A stretch of DNA of 50,971 nt from Hungatella sp. (GTDB taxonomy: Bacteria; Bacillota; Clostridia; Lachnospirales; Lachnospiraceae): contig JAAWBS010000043.1 of the NCBI GenBank assembly GCA_022792815.1, forward strand, positions 1-50,971. Reading direction: 5' to 3'. The notes under the pieces are model-generated. The model searched no databases and was not told the origin of the DNA. It worked only from the letters and a program-made list of their open reading frames with translations. Shown here piece by piece: positions 8,316-16,489 of the stretch; positions within the stretch are counted from its first letter, which is position 1; the number at the start of each line of letters is the position of its first letter. A program made the translations under genes and the position numbers.

Positions 8316-8850
8316 AGAGACCGTCCCCTTTGAGATCCTACGGTCCGGGCGAAAAACCATGGCCATCCAGGTAAGGCGGGACGGCAGTGTGGCGGTTCGG
8401 TGTCCCATGTGGGTGTCAGACAGCGAGGCGGAGCGTTTTGTCCGGGATCATGCGGGATGGGTCAGGCAGCACAGGCAGGAGGTCTTAAAGAGAAAGGAAG
8501 AGGAGGTCACTTACACGGAGGAACAGGTGAAGGAGTACCGCCGGCATGCCAGGTGGCTGCTGGCCCGGAAGACCTGGCAGTGGGCCCAGAAGATGGGCGT
8601 GACTTACAGAACCATCACCATCCGGCAGCAGGCCACCCGGTGGGGAAGCTGCAGCGGGAAGGGAAATTTAAACTTTAACTGGAAACTGGTGCTTCTGCCG
8701 GAGGAGCTGCTGGACTATGTGGTGGTCCACGAGCTGGCTCACAGGCGGGAGATGAATCATTCCCCCAGGTTTTGGAGGGTGGTGGAGGAGCAGCTGCCGG
8801 ACTACCTTGAGAGAAGAAAGCAGCTGAGAACCTATGAGACCAGGGTTTAG
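8302..8850 (+). CDS. YgjP-type (DUF45) zinc metallopeptidase-like protein
   Basis: A 182-residue protein with the DUF45/YgjP signature: H143-E-L-A-H147 followed by NHSPRFW (H153), which forms a zinc site of the WLM/SprT class, preceded by the family motif RWGSCSGKGNLNFNWKLVLLP. The N-terminal half (about 10-60) is the usual beta-rich region. The natural substrate of this family is not settled; proteolysis and nucleotide pyrophosphate hydrolysis have both been proposed for members. I start at ATG 8302, which overlaps barstar by 14 bases, so translation is probably coupled. Longer in-frame starts run through barstar and are not conserved-looking. Confidence 0.85.
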   Translation: MKTNEETVPFEILRSGRKTMAIQVRRDGSVAVRCPMWVSDSEAERFVRDHAGWVRQHRQEVLKRKEEEVTYTEEQVKEYRRHARWLLARKTWQWAQKMGVTYRTITIRQQATRWGSCSGKGNLNFNWKLVLLPEELLDYVVVHELAHRREMNHSPRFWRVVEEQLPDYLERRKQLRTYETRV

Positions 8851-8898
8851 GGACAGCCTTCAGAGGGCGAGAATGGGCAGAGAGGACAAAAACACGAG

Positions 8899-10605
8899 AT
8901 GACGGCAAAATGGATGGTATACGGCAAAAAGGCAGATTTTAACCGGATTGCAGAAGCGTTTCACATCAGCCCGGTGACCGCCAGGGTCATGAGGAACCGG
9001 GAGGTGTGCGGTGAGGAGGCCATACGGAAATATCTGTACGGAACCAAGGAGGACTTTTACTCCCCCACACTCTTAAAGGATGTGGAGAAGGCGGCGGATA
9101 TCCTGGCAGAGAGGACAAAAGAGGGGCGCCCGATTCGAATCGTAGGAGATTATGACATCGACGGCGTGTGTTCCACCTACCTGCTTTTTGAGGCATTGCA
9201 GCGGGTGGGAGCCCGGGTGGACTACGAGATACCGGATCGGATCAGAGACGGATACGGGATCAATGAGCAGATCATCGAAGCGGCAGCGGCGGACGGGGTG
9301 GACACCATCCTCACCTGCGACAACGGCATCTCGGCGGTGAAGCAGCTTGCCAGGGCAAAGGCCCTGGGCATGACGGTGATCATCACGGATCATCACGACA
9401 TCCCGAAAGAGGACGGCAGGGACATCCTTCCTCCTGCCGATGCCGTCGTCAATCCCAAGCAGCAGGATTGTACCTATCCGTGGAAAGAGATCTGCGGGGC
9501 GGTGGTGGCCTACAAACTGATCTGGGTGCTGTACCAAAGGTTTGGGATTCCCGAGAGAGAATGGGAGGAGATGGTGGAATTTGCCGCCATCGCCACGGTG
9601 GGAGACGTGATGAAGCTGCAGGATGAGAACCGGATTCTGGTGAGAGAAGGCCTGTCCCGGATGCCCCGGACCAAAAGCCTTGGTCTCAGAAAACTGGTGG
9701 AGAAGAACAAGCTGGATATCACACATCTCAGCGCCTTTCACATCGGATTTGTCATAGGCCCCTGCCTCAACGCAGGCGGAAGGCTGCAGACCGCCAAGAT
9801 GGCTCTTCGGCTTCTCTTAAGCAGGGAGGAAGAGGAGGCAGACCGGCTGGCTGAGGAGCTTAAGGAGCTGAACGACCAGAGAAAAGATATGACCACCCAG
9901 GGAGTGGAGGAGGCCGCCGCCCAGGTGGAAGAGCGGTATATGGCTGACAGGGTGCTGGTGGCCTATCTGCCTCAGTGTCATGAATCCCTGGCAGGAATCA
10001 TCGCAGGGCGTCTCAGGGAGAGATACCATAAACCCGCCATCGTCCTTACCGACGGGGAGGAGGGGGTCAAGGGCTCCGGGCGATCCATCGAGAATTACCA
10101 CATGTTTGAGTCCCTTGTGGAGGTGAAAGAGCTGCTGACTAAGTTTGGAGGCCACCCCATGGCAGCAGGACTCTCTATGCCCAGAGAAAACGTGGAGAGA
10201 TTCCGCCGGGCCCTCAACGACAACTCTCGTCTGACCCAGGAGGACTTAATCCCCAAGATCTGGATCGATGTGGCTATGCCCATGGAGTATGTGACAGAGC
10301 CTCTGATCCGGGAGCTGGAGATGCTGGAGCCCTTCGGCCAGGGCAACGAGAAGCCCCAGTTCGCCCAGAAAGACGTACAGATCCGGAGCGCCAAGGTTAT
10401 CGGGAAAAACCGCAACGCGGTAAAGCTGTCCCTGGTGACTCCCTCCGGAGTTCCGGTGGAGGGAATCCTGTTTACCGAGGGCGATCGATTCGTGGAAGAG
10501 ATGGGAGCATGCCGGAAGATGGATGTGATCTATTATCCGGGGATCAATGAGTTTAATGGAAAGAGGACGATACAGATGGTAATAAAAGAGTATCAGTTTA
10601 GGTGA
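8899..10605 (+). CDS. recJ: Single-stranded-DNA-specific exonuclease RecJ
   Basis: A 568-residue DHH-superfamily 5'-3' exonuclease used in recombination and mismatch repair. The manganese site is visible: D84, D86 and D88 in VGDYDIDG, D141 in CDNGIS and the DHH motif D164-H165-H166. The DHHA1 domain follows, with GGHPMAAG near residue 417, and then an OB-fold region at the C-terminus (about 460-565, containing LEPFGQGNEKPQF). The length is close to the usual bacterial 560-580. It starts 48 bases after the YgjP gene. No strong ribosome binding site is obvious, though AGAGAGGAC lies upstream. Confidence 0.95.
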   Translation: MTAKWMVYGKKADFNRIAEAFHISPVTARVMRNREVCGEEAIRKYLYGTKEDFYSPTLLKDVEKAADILAERTKEGRPIRIVGDYDIDGVCSTYLLFEALQRVGARVDYEIPDRIRDGYGINEQIIEAAAADGVDTILTCDNGISAVKQLARAKALGMTVIITDHHDIPKEDGRDILPPADAVVNPKQQDCTYPWKEICGAVVAYKLIWVLYQRFGIPEREWEEMVEFAAIATVGDVMKLQDENRILVREGLSRMPRTKSLGLRKLVEKNKLDITHLSAFHIGFVIGPCLNAGGRLQTAKMALRLLLSREEEEADRLAEELKELNDQRKDMTTQGVEEAAAQVEERYMADRVLVAYLPQCHESLAGIIAGRLRERYHKPAIVLTDGEEGVKGSGRSIENYHMFESLVEVKELLTKFGGHPMAAGLSMPRENVERFRRALNDNSRLTQEDLIPKIWIDVAMPMEYVTEPLIRELEMLEPFGQGNEKPQFAQKDVQIRSAKVIGKNRNAVKLSLVTPSGVPVEGILFTEGDRFVEEMGACRKMDVIYYPGINEFNGKRTIQMVIKEYQFR

Positions 10606-10643
10606 AATGGATGGGGATAGGAGAGAGGCTGTGAGTATTTTTC

Positions 10644-10673
10644 TTGACATGGCCGGAGAAATGCACTTATAAT
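10644..10673 (+). promoter_or_regulatory. Consensus promoter of glyA
   Basis: TTGACA (10644-10649), an 18-base spacer and TATAAT (10668-10673): both hexamers match consensus exactly. The predicted transcript starts near 10680 and has a leader of about 138 bases before the glyA start. Confidence 0.85.
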
Positions 10674-10679
10674 AAGTTA

Positions 10680-10817
10680 ACTTTAAATCGCTGAAACCAG
10701 GGCTTGGCAGAGCGCTTGACGTACTTGGGCTTTTCCCGGAATAGACGGTCAGAATCTTCTCTCAATCTTTCCTCTGCGCGCCCCTGCTTTCGGCAGCTTG
10801 GAAAGGAGTATCACACC
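10680..10817 (+). promoter_or_regulatory. Unassigned 138-base 5' leader of glyA
   Basis: A long leader between a consensus promoter and the start codon. It contains GC-rich segments able to pair, for example CTGC-TTTCG-GCAG at about 10788-10800 next to the ribosome binding site. I compared it by eye with folate (THF), ZTP and glycine riboswitch consensus features and could not align conserved core elements to any of them. Function unknown. Confidence 0.4.
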
Positions 10818-12068
10818 ATGGTAAATGAAGTGATGAAGTTTATTACACAGCTGGACCCGGAGGTGGGACAGGCTATTGAGGATGAGGCGGCCAGGCAGAG
10901 GAGGAACTTGGAGCTGATCGCCTCGGAGAACATTGTATCCGAGGCGGTGATGATGGCCATGGGTACCGTGCTCACCAACAAATATGCGGAGGGGTATTCC
11001 GGGAAACGGTATTACGGCGGCTGTCAGTGTGTGGATGTGGTGGAGACCCTGGCCATCGAGCGGGCGAAGAAGCTCTTTGGGTGCGACTATGCCAACGTGC
11101 AGCCTCACTCCGGCGCTCAGGCCAATATGGCGGTGTTTGTGGCTATGTTAAAACCGGGGGATACGGTGATGGGCATGAATCTGGACCACGGCGGCCATTT
11201 AACCCACGGGAGTCCGGTGAATTTCTCGGGTCTGTATTTTCATATTGTGCCTTATGGGGTCAATGATGAGGGATTTATCGACTATGACGAGTTGGAGAGG
11301 ATTGCGCTTAAGGCGAAGCCGAAGCTGATCGTGGCGGGAGCCAGCGCCTATGCCAGAACCATCGATTTTAAGCGTTTCCGGGAGGTGGCGGATAAGGTGG
11401 GAGCCTACCTGATGGTGGATATGGCTCACATCGCCGGCCTGGTGGCGGCAGGGCTTCATCCCAGCCCCATCCCCTATGCGGATGTGGTGACTACCACCAC
11501 ACACAAGACCCTGCGGGGGCCCAGAGGAGGTATGATTCTGGCCAACAGAGAAGCGGCGGAGAAATTTAATTTCAACAAGGCCATCTTCCCGGGAACTCAG
11601 GGCGGCCCCCTAGAGCATGTCATCGCCGCCAAAGCAGTGTGCTTCGGTGAGGCGCTGAAGCCGGAGTTTCAGGAGTATCAGAGCCAGGTGGTGAAGAATG
11701 CGGCGGCTCTGGCAGCGGCTCTGGAGAAGCAGGGATTTCGGATTTTGACCGGGGGTACGGACAACCACTTGATGCTTGTGGACCTGCGGGGCATGGATAT
11801 CTCCGGCAAGGAACTGCAGAATCGGTGCGACGAGGTCTATATCACTCTCAACAAGAATACGGTGCCCAATGATCCCAGAAGTCCGTTTGTCACCTCCGGT
11901 GTCAGGATCGGAACTCCGGCCGTCACATCCAGAGGCCTGAAGGAAGGGGATATGGACAAGATTGCCGAGTGTATCTGGCTGGCGGCCACAGACTTTGAGA
12001 ACAAGGCGGACGATATCCGGAAAGAGGTGACCGAAATCTGTGCCGCTCATCCCATCTATGAGGGATGA
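10818..12068 (+). CDS. glyA: Serine hydroxymethyltransferase
   Basis: A 416-residue PLP enzyme that interconverts serine and glycine while loading one-carbon units on tetrahydrofolate. Typical motifs are present in order: [25 protein letters not shown], the substrate loop [12 protein letters not shown], and the PLP lysine K230 in [16 protein letters not shown] (K229 in E. coli). The length is standard. I start at ATG 10818, with AAAGGAG (10802-10808) upstream; an in-frame ATG at 10704 would translate the leader and is not supported. It has its own strong promoter, and the LacI gene follows 40 bases later, so some readthrough into that gene is possible. Confidence 0.97.
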   Translation: MVNEVMKFITQLDPEVGQAIEDEAARQRRNLELIASENIVSEAVMMAMGTVLTNKYAEGYSGKRYYGGCQCVDVVETLAIERAKKLFGCDYANVQPHSGAQANMAVFVAMLKPGDTVMGMNLDHGGHLTHGSPVNFSGLYFHIVPYGVNDEGFIDYDELERIALKAKPKLIVAGASAYARTIDFKRFREVADKVGAYLMVDMAHIAGLVAAGLHPSPIPYADVVTTTTHKTLRGPRGGMILANREAAEKFNFNKAIFPGTQGGPLEHVIAAKAVCFGEALKPEFQEYQSQVVKNAAALAAALEKQGFRILTGGTDNHLMLVDLRGMDISGKELQNRCDEVYITLNKNTVPNDPRSPFVTSGVRIGTPAVTSRGLKEGDMDKIAECIWLAATDFENKADDIRKEVTEICAAHPIYEG

Positions 12069-12108
12069 CAGAGGAGAGTGAGGAGCCAGGAAACAGAGGG
12101 GAACGGTT

Positions 12109-13194
12109 ATGACCAGGAAAAAACCTACCTCCAGCGATGTGGCGAAGTTGGCGGGAGTCTCTCAGCCTACGGTGTCCATGATCCTGAATCATTACGAGCA
12201 TGTCCGTTTTTCCCAGGAGACGGTGCAGAAGGTGATGGAGGCTTGTGAAAAACTGAATTATCGGACACCTTCTGCCAGGAGAGATGACTGGGAGGTGAGG
12301 GAGAATAAGAGCCTGCTGGCTATGTGCCCGTCTTTCACCAATCTCTACTATGTCAACCTGCTGGAGGCCATGAGTGTCCAGGCCCAGGAGAGGGGATATT
12401 CCCTGAACGTGTTTCCGGGCAGGCGGGACAGGAGTCTGGAGGAACAGTTTGTAAGGCTGGCCAGCCAGCAGGGGGCAGCGGGGGTGCTGCTTCTGTATAA
12501 ACCGGTGAACGGCAGTGTGCTAAAGCAGCTGACAGACCGTCTCCCGGTGGTAGCCATCTGTGATAAGACAGAAGCTGCGGACATGGATATCATCGAGCTG
12601 GACAGCGAGAAGCTGGGAGCCATCGTGGCTGAGCATCTCCTCTGCCTGGGCCATCGGAAGGTGGCCTATATCTCCACACAGCTGACAAAGGAGTATCCGG
12701 CCAGGATGCTGCGGCTTAAGGGTATGCGGGATGCATTTGCCAGAGCCAGGGTAAGTCCCTACAATATCCGGGTGTGCACCATGGACAGCGAGAAGATCGA
12801 CTGTACGCCTCAGATTACCACCTATGAGACCGGGTACTGTCTGGGGAAGCGGGTGGTGGAGAAGTATGAGGACATCACTGCGCTGGTGGGGATGAACGAT
12901 ATGGTGGCCATCGGAATCATGGACGCCATTACGGATAAGAAGTACCGGATTCCCCAGGATTATTCCGTGTGCGGCTGCGACAATACCATCATCTCCCAGT
13001 ACCGGCAGATCTCCATGACTTCGGTGGAACATTTTGACGTAAATCGGGGAAGAGAGGCTGTGGACGTGCTGATCCGCAAGATCGAGGAGGGAAGCCGCGA
13101 AGGAGAGCTGGGGCCTTCCAGCGCAGTCCGGGTGGAATTTGCCCCGAAGCTGGTGGTGAGAGGTTCCACAGGGCCGTGCAGGAGAAAAAAGTAG
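12109..13194 (+). CDS. LacI-family transcriptional regulator
   Basis: A 361-residue regulator with a LacI helix-turn-helix at about residues 8-27 (SSDVAKLAGVSQPTVSMILN) and a periplasmic-binding-like sugar domain from about 62, including the LGHRKVAYIS and CGCDNTIISQY regions typical of the family. It lies directly before the G1P dehydrogenase/ribulokinase/phosphodiesterase/tkt/tal operon in the same direction, with two related AT-rich palindromes in the gap, so it most likely controls that operon and senses its sugar or sugar phosphate. The centre of those palindromes is not the usual LacI CG step, which leaves the assignment open. Confidence 0.9.
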   Translation: MTRKKPTSSDVAKLAGVSQPTVSMILNHYEHVRFSQETVQKVMEACEKLNYRTPSARRDDWEVRENKSLLAMCPSFTNLYYVNLLEAMSVQAQERGYSLNVFPGRRDRSLEEQFVRLASQQGAAGVLLLYKPVNGSVLKQLTDRLPVVAICDKTEAADMDIIELDSEKLGAIVAEHLLCLGHRKVAYISTQLTKEYPARMLRLKGMRDAFARARVSPYNIRVCTMDSEKIDCTPQITTYETGYCLGKRVVEKYEDITALVGMNDMVAIGIMDAITDKKYRIPQDYSVCGCDNTIISQYRQISMTSVEHFDVNRGREAVDVLIRKIEEGSREGELGPSSAVRVEFAPKLVVRGSTGPCRRKK

Positions 13195-13206
13195 TTGAAA
13201 ATTATT

Positions 13207-13221
13207 GCTAATATTATTAGC
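13207..13221 (+). promoter_or_regulatory. AT-rich palindrome 1 (possible operator)
   Basis: GCTAATATTATTAGC is a perfect palindrome with a single central T. It lies 13 bases after the LacI stop codon. It shares the 11-mer CTAATATTATT with the longer palindrome at 13293-13335. Confidence 0.55.
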
Positions 13222-13292
13222 GGAAGCCGGGAGTCCGATGCCTGTCAGAAGGGCAGTTATAGGAGGATTCCCCGGCAAAAACAGGAAAGAGG

Positions 13293-13335
13293 GCGGGAGA
13301 GTCAATAATATTACTAATATTATTGACTCTCCCGC
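13293..13335 (+). promoter_or_regulatory. 43-base perfect palindrome: operator and/or terminator
   Basis: Two 21-base arms match perfectly around one central C (13314). The outer ends are GCGGGAGAG/CTCTCCCGC and the inner part is AT-rich and contains CTAATATTATT, also found in palindrome 1. The right arm is followed by TCTGTTTT, so transcribed RNA would form a strong terminator-like hairpin for the LacI gene. The operon promoter lies 45 bases further on. It may serve both as terminator and as a regulator binding site. Confidence 0.65.
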
Positions 13336-13379
13336 TCTGTTTTGGCAGGTGTTATTAAATTTTCGGCGATTTCCGTGAG

Positions 13380-13407
13380 TTGACAAAGGAAAAGAAAGGT
13401 TTATGAT
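13380..13407 (+). promoter_or_regulatory. Promoter of the G1P dehydrogenase operon
   Basis: TTGACA (13380-13385), a 16-base spacer and TATGAT (13402-13407), about 60 bases before the start at 13468. Confidence 0.7.
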
Positions 13408-13467
13408 GAAAGATACAGGAAGATCACGTGATACGGCAAAGAGTGCCGGGAAAGGAAGAACCGAAAG

Positions 13468-14823
13468 ATGAAGCTGAAGCCAGAAACATTTACCATCCAG
13501 GATTATCTGCACCATGAATTCGAGTGTTCCTGTGGGAGGACACACCGCACCGATGTGGAGGAGATCCTTATCTCTCAGGGGGCCCGACGGGAGGTTCCGG
13601 GGCTGATTAAGAGGCTGGGATATCGCCATGTCTACATGGTTTCTGACGTAAATACCTATCAGGCGGCGGGACAGGAGTTGGAGGGCATCTTCCGGGAGGC
13701 AGGGGTGGCCTGTACCTCCCACAGGATTCCCAGAGATCCGGTGGTGCCGGACGAGTACACATTAGGAGAGCTGCTGATCGACTTTGACCGGGACTGTGAT
13801 GTGATCATGGCCGTGGGGACGGGAACCATCAACGATATGTGTAAGTTCTTAAGCTGCCAGCTGGGAAAACAGTACATCGTCTTCGCCACGGCGCCGTCCA
13901 TGGATGGGTTCGCCTCTGTGGGGGCGGCTCTGATCCGGGGGAACTTAAAGACTACCTACGACGCTCATGTGCCCCAGGCCATCGTGGGGGATGTAGATAT
14001 TCTGGCCAGGGCTCCCATGAATATGATCGCCGCAGGTGTGGCGGATATCATGGGGAAGTACACCTGTCTCTGTGACTGGCATCTGGCCCGCATTGTGAAC
14101 GGAGAATACTTCTGTCCGGTGATTGAGGAGATGGTTCGCCTGGCCATGGGGAAGATGATGGCTCAGGTAAAGGAGATCAAAGACAGGAAGCCGGAGACCA
14201 TCAAGTCTGTCATGGAGGCACTGGTGCTGACAGGGATTGCCATGAGCTTTGTGGGGAATTCCAGGCCGGCATCCGGGTGCGAGCACCATATGTCCCATTA
14301 TTGGGAGATGATGTTTTTGTTCCAGGGAAGACCGGCAGTGCTCCACGGGACCAAGGTGGGGGTGGGGACGGTGATGGCGGTCGGCCTCTACCAGAAGGCG
14401 GCAGAGAGAACATTTGACTACGAGGCAGCCGGGAGGAAGGCAGAGGCCTATGACAGGGAGACCTGGGAGTCCGACATGAGGAGAACCTACGATGCGGCGG
14501 CAGAAGGGGTCATATCTCTGGAGAAAAAGGAGAAGAAAAATGATCCGGAGCAGGTGTTAAAGCGCCTGGAGACTGTCCGGGACCGCGAGGCAGAGATCAA
14601 GGGGATGATCCGGGAGCTGATCCCGTCCCTAGAGCTGGTGACAGGAATCCTAAAGGATATGGATGCGCCTGTCTGTGCCGCGGATTTGGGCATCGACAGG
14701 GAGATGACCAGAGACTGTATCGTGGTGGCAAAAGAGGTGAGGAATCGATACACCCTCCTGCAGCTTCTGTGGGATCTGGGGCTTTTGGAGGAGATGGCAG
14801 AAGAGATCGCAGCTGGACGCTGA
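13468..14823 (+). CDS. araM: sn-Glycerol-1-phosphate dehydrogenase (AraM/EgsA family)
   Basis: A 451-residue iron/zinc-dependent dehydrogenase of the AraM family, which interconverts dihydroxyacetone phosphate and sn-glycerol 1-phosphate with NAD(P)H. The nucleotide-binding GTGT (117-120) and metal ligands D193 (GVADIMGK), H273 (GCEHHMSH) and H293 (VLHGTKVGVG) are visible. It is longer than the Bacillus enzyme (about 394) by a C-terminal helical extension from about 310 that includes a lysine/glutamate-rich patch. In Bacillus subtilis araM lies in the arabinose operon; here it is the first gene before a ribulokinase-like kinase. Because transketolase, transaldolase and a phosphodiesterase follow, it may work in the catabolic direction (G1P to DHAP), which is inference. 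Confidence 0.88.
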   Translation: MKLKPETFTIQDYLHHEFECSCGRTHRTDVEEILISQGARREVPGLIKRLGYRHVYMVSDVNTYQAAGQELEGIFREAGVACTSHRIPRDPVVPDEYTLGELLIDFDRDCDVIMAVGTGTINDMCKFLSCQLGKQYIVFATAPSMDGFASVGAALIRGNLKTTYDAHVPQAIVGDVDILARAPMNMIAAGVADIMGKYTCLCDWHLARIVNGEYFCPVIEEMVRLAMGKMMAQVKEIKDRKPETIKSVMEALVLTGIAMSFVGNSRPASGCEHHMSHYWEMMFLFQGRPAVLHGTKVGVGTVMAVGLYQKAAERTFDYEAAGRKAEAYDRETWESDMRRTYDAAAEGVISLEKKEKKNDPEQVLKRLETVRDREAEIKGMIRELIPSLELVTGILKDMDAPVCAADLGIDREMTRDCIVVAKEVRNRYTLLQLLWDLGLLEEMAEEIAAGR

Positions 14824-14845
14824 CCCTGAAGACGGAGGATGACAG

Positions 14846-16489
14846 ATGGAAAGACAGTATGCAATCGGATTGGACTATGGGACGCTGTCCGTGAGAGGGA
14901 TTCTTCTTGATATGGAGAGCGGGGAGGAGGTCGGGGTCGAAAGCTTCGACTATCCCCACGGGGTGGTGAGCCATCGCCTGCCGGACGGCACGGAGATAGG
15001 GCAGGACTATGCCCTGGCAGTACCGGAGGATTACCTGGAGGGCCTGGGAAAGGTGATAAAAGGCCTGTTAAAACGCTGTGAGGTGAAGCCGGAACAGATC
15101 AAGGGCATCGGGCTGGACGTCACGTCGGCCACGGTGATCCCGGTAGATGACAAGGGGACTCCCGTGTCCATGCTCCCCGGGTTTGGGAACCGCCCTCACA
15201 GCTACATAAAATTGTGGAAACATCACGGGGCAGTGAAGTGGTCGGACCGGATGGAGGAGGCGGCCAGGGAGAGAGGCGAGGAATGGCTGCCTCTGTCCGG
15301 GGGAAAGATCCGCTGCGAGATGTTTATCCCCAAAGCCCTGGAGACCCAGGCCATGGACCCGGAGGTGTACCGAAAGTGCGGCGCCTTTCTGGAGGTGGGA
15401 GACTGGCTTACCTGGTATATGACAGGGGTCTGTACCAGGAGCATGTCCATGGCAGGAGGCAACAGCCTCTATCAGAGGGGAAGCGGATACCCCAGTGAAG
15501 AATTTTTTAAGGCTGCATTTCCGGACCAGGAGCCTGTCACCCGCAAGTTTCGGGGAACCATGATCCCTCTGGGCAGGCGGGCGGGGCGTCTTGTCCGGGA
15601 GGCGGCCGAGGCCATGGGACTTCTCTGCGGGACTCCGGTGGCCTCCCCCATGGTGGACAGCCACGCCGCGGTTGTGGGAGCCGGGGCGGACCGGGCAGGA
15701 GACATGACGGCAGTCATGGGCACCAGTGCCTGTTATCTGATGAATTCTCACACGGGAGAGGGGATTCCCGGGATCTACAGCAGCACCTATGAGGCCCATA
15801 TCCCGGAGATGTTCGGCTACGAGGGCGGGCAGTCCTGTGTGGGAGAATGCCTGGACTGGTTTGTCAGCAACTGCGTCCCGTCGGCATGTGAGAGAGAGGC
15901 AGAGGAGAAAGGAATCAGTGTCCACGCCCTTTTGCAGAACAAGGTGAGAGAGATGGAGCCGGAGGCCTGGAGGCTGATGGCCCTTGACTGGTGGAACGGG
16001 GTGAGGAGTCCCCTCATGAGGCCGGAGCTAACGGGGGTCATAACCGGTCTTACCATCCACACGAAGCCGGAGGAGATCTACCGGGCCCTGATGGAGGCGG
16101 TGTGCTTTGGGGCCAAAGGGATCGTGGAGGCGTTCTGTAAAGGGGGTCATCCGGTGGAGCGGCTGATCGCAACGGGAGGCATCCCCGCCAAGAGTCCGCT
16201 TCTCATGCAGATGCTGGCGGATATCTGCGGCATGGAGGTCCAGGTCTGCAGGAGCAAGATGGCCAGCGCCAGGGGCAGCGCCATCATGGGAGCGGCGGTG
16301 TCTGACGGGACGGAGCAGAGTGCCAGGGCATTAAAAGATTGGATTCGAAAATTAGGTTCTCCCGCAGAAGTGATTTACAGGCCCGACTACCTGAGACGGG
16401 GGATCTACGAGGCGAGATACGGACAATACTGCCGGCTGGCGGATTATTTCAGCTCAAAACCGGCAGACTATCAGGAGGATAAGTCGTGA
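14846..16489 (+). CDS. araB: Ribulokinase-like FGGY carbohydrate kinase
   Basis: A 547-residue FGGY-family kinase most like AraB, the L-ribulokinase that makes L-ribulose 5-phosphate from ATP and ribulose. Shared with Bacillus AraB as I recall it are GLDYGTLSVR at the N-terminus, HSYIKLWKHH, GGKI, a WMIPK-like segment (MFIPK), GQSCVG, ALDWWNG and TKPEEIYRALMEA. The phosphate-binding GTS is at MGTSACYLM. It lies 22 bases after araM and overlaps the next gene by four bases. No araA isomerase or araD epimerase is in the window, so the true substrate may be ribulose, or another pentulose or pentitol. It could also feed D-ribulose 5-phosphate directly to the transketolase and transaldolase downstream. 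Confidence 0.85.
   Translation: MERQYAIGLDYGTLSVRGILLDMESGEEVGVESFDYPHGVVSHRLPDGTEIGQDYALAVPEDYLEGLGKVIKGLLKRCEVKPEQIKGIGLDVTSATVIPVDDKGTPVSMLPGFGNRPHSYIKLWKHHGAVKWSDRMEEAARERGEEWLPLSGGKIRCEMFIPKALETQAMDPEVYRKCGAFLEVGDWLTWYMTGVCTRSMSMAGGNSLYQRGSGYPSEEFFKAAFPDQEPVTRKFRGTMIPLGRRAGRLVREAAEAMGLLCGTPVASPMVDSHAAVVGAGADRAGDMTAVMGTSACYLMNSHTGEGIPGIYSSTYEAHIPEMFGYEGGQSCVGECLDWFVSNCVPSACEREAEEKGISVHALLQNKVREMEPEAWRLMALDWWNGVRSPLMRPELTGVITGLTIHTKPEEIYRALMEAVCFGAKGIVEAFCKGGHPVERLIATGGIPAKSPLLMQMLADICGMEVQVCRSKMASARGSAIMGAAVSDGTEQSARALKDWIRKLGSPAEVIYRPDYLRRGIYEARYGQYCRLADYFSSKPADYQEDKS

Noticed and set aside
10680..10817. ZTP or THF riboswitch before glyA
   Set aside because: The conserved CCG/GGG core and pseudoknot bases of the ZTP class and the THF core motifs could not be found by eye.
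13293..13335. Insertion-sequence or transposon end
   Set aside because: The palindrome is single, has no transposase gene or target duplication nearby, and has terminator and operator features instead.
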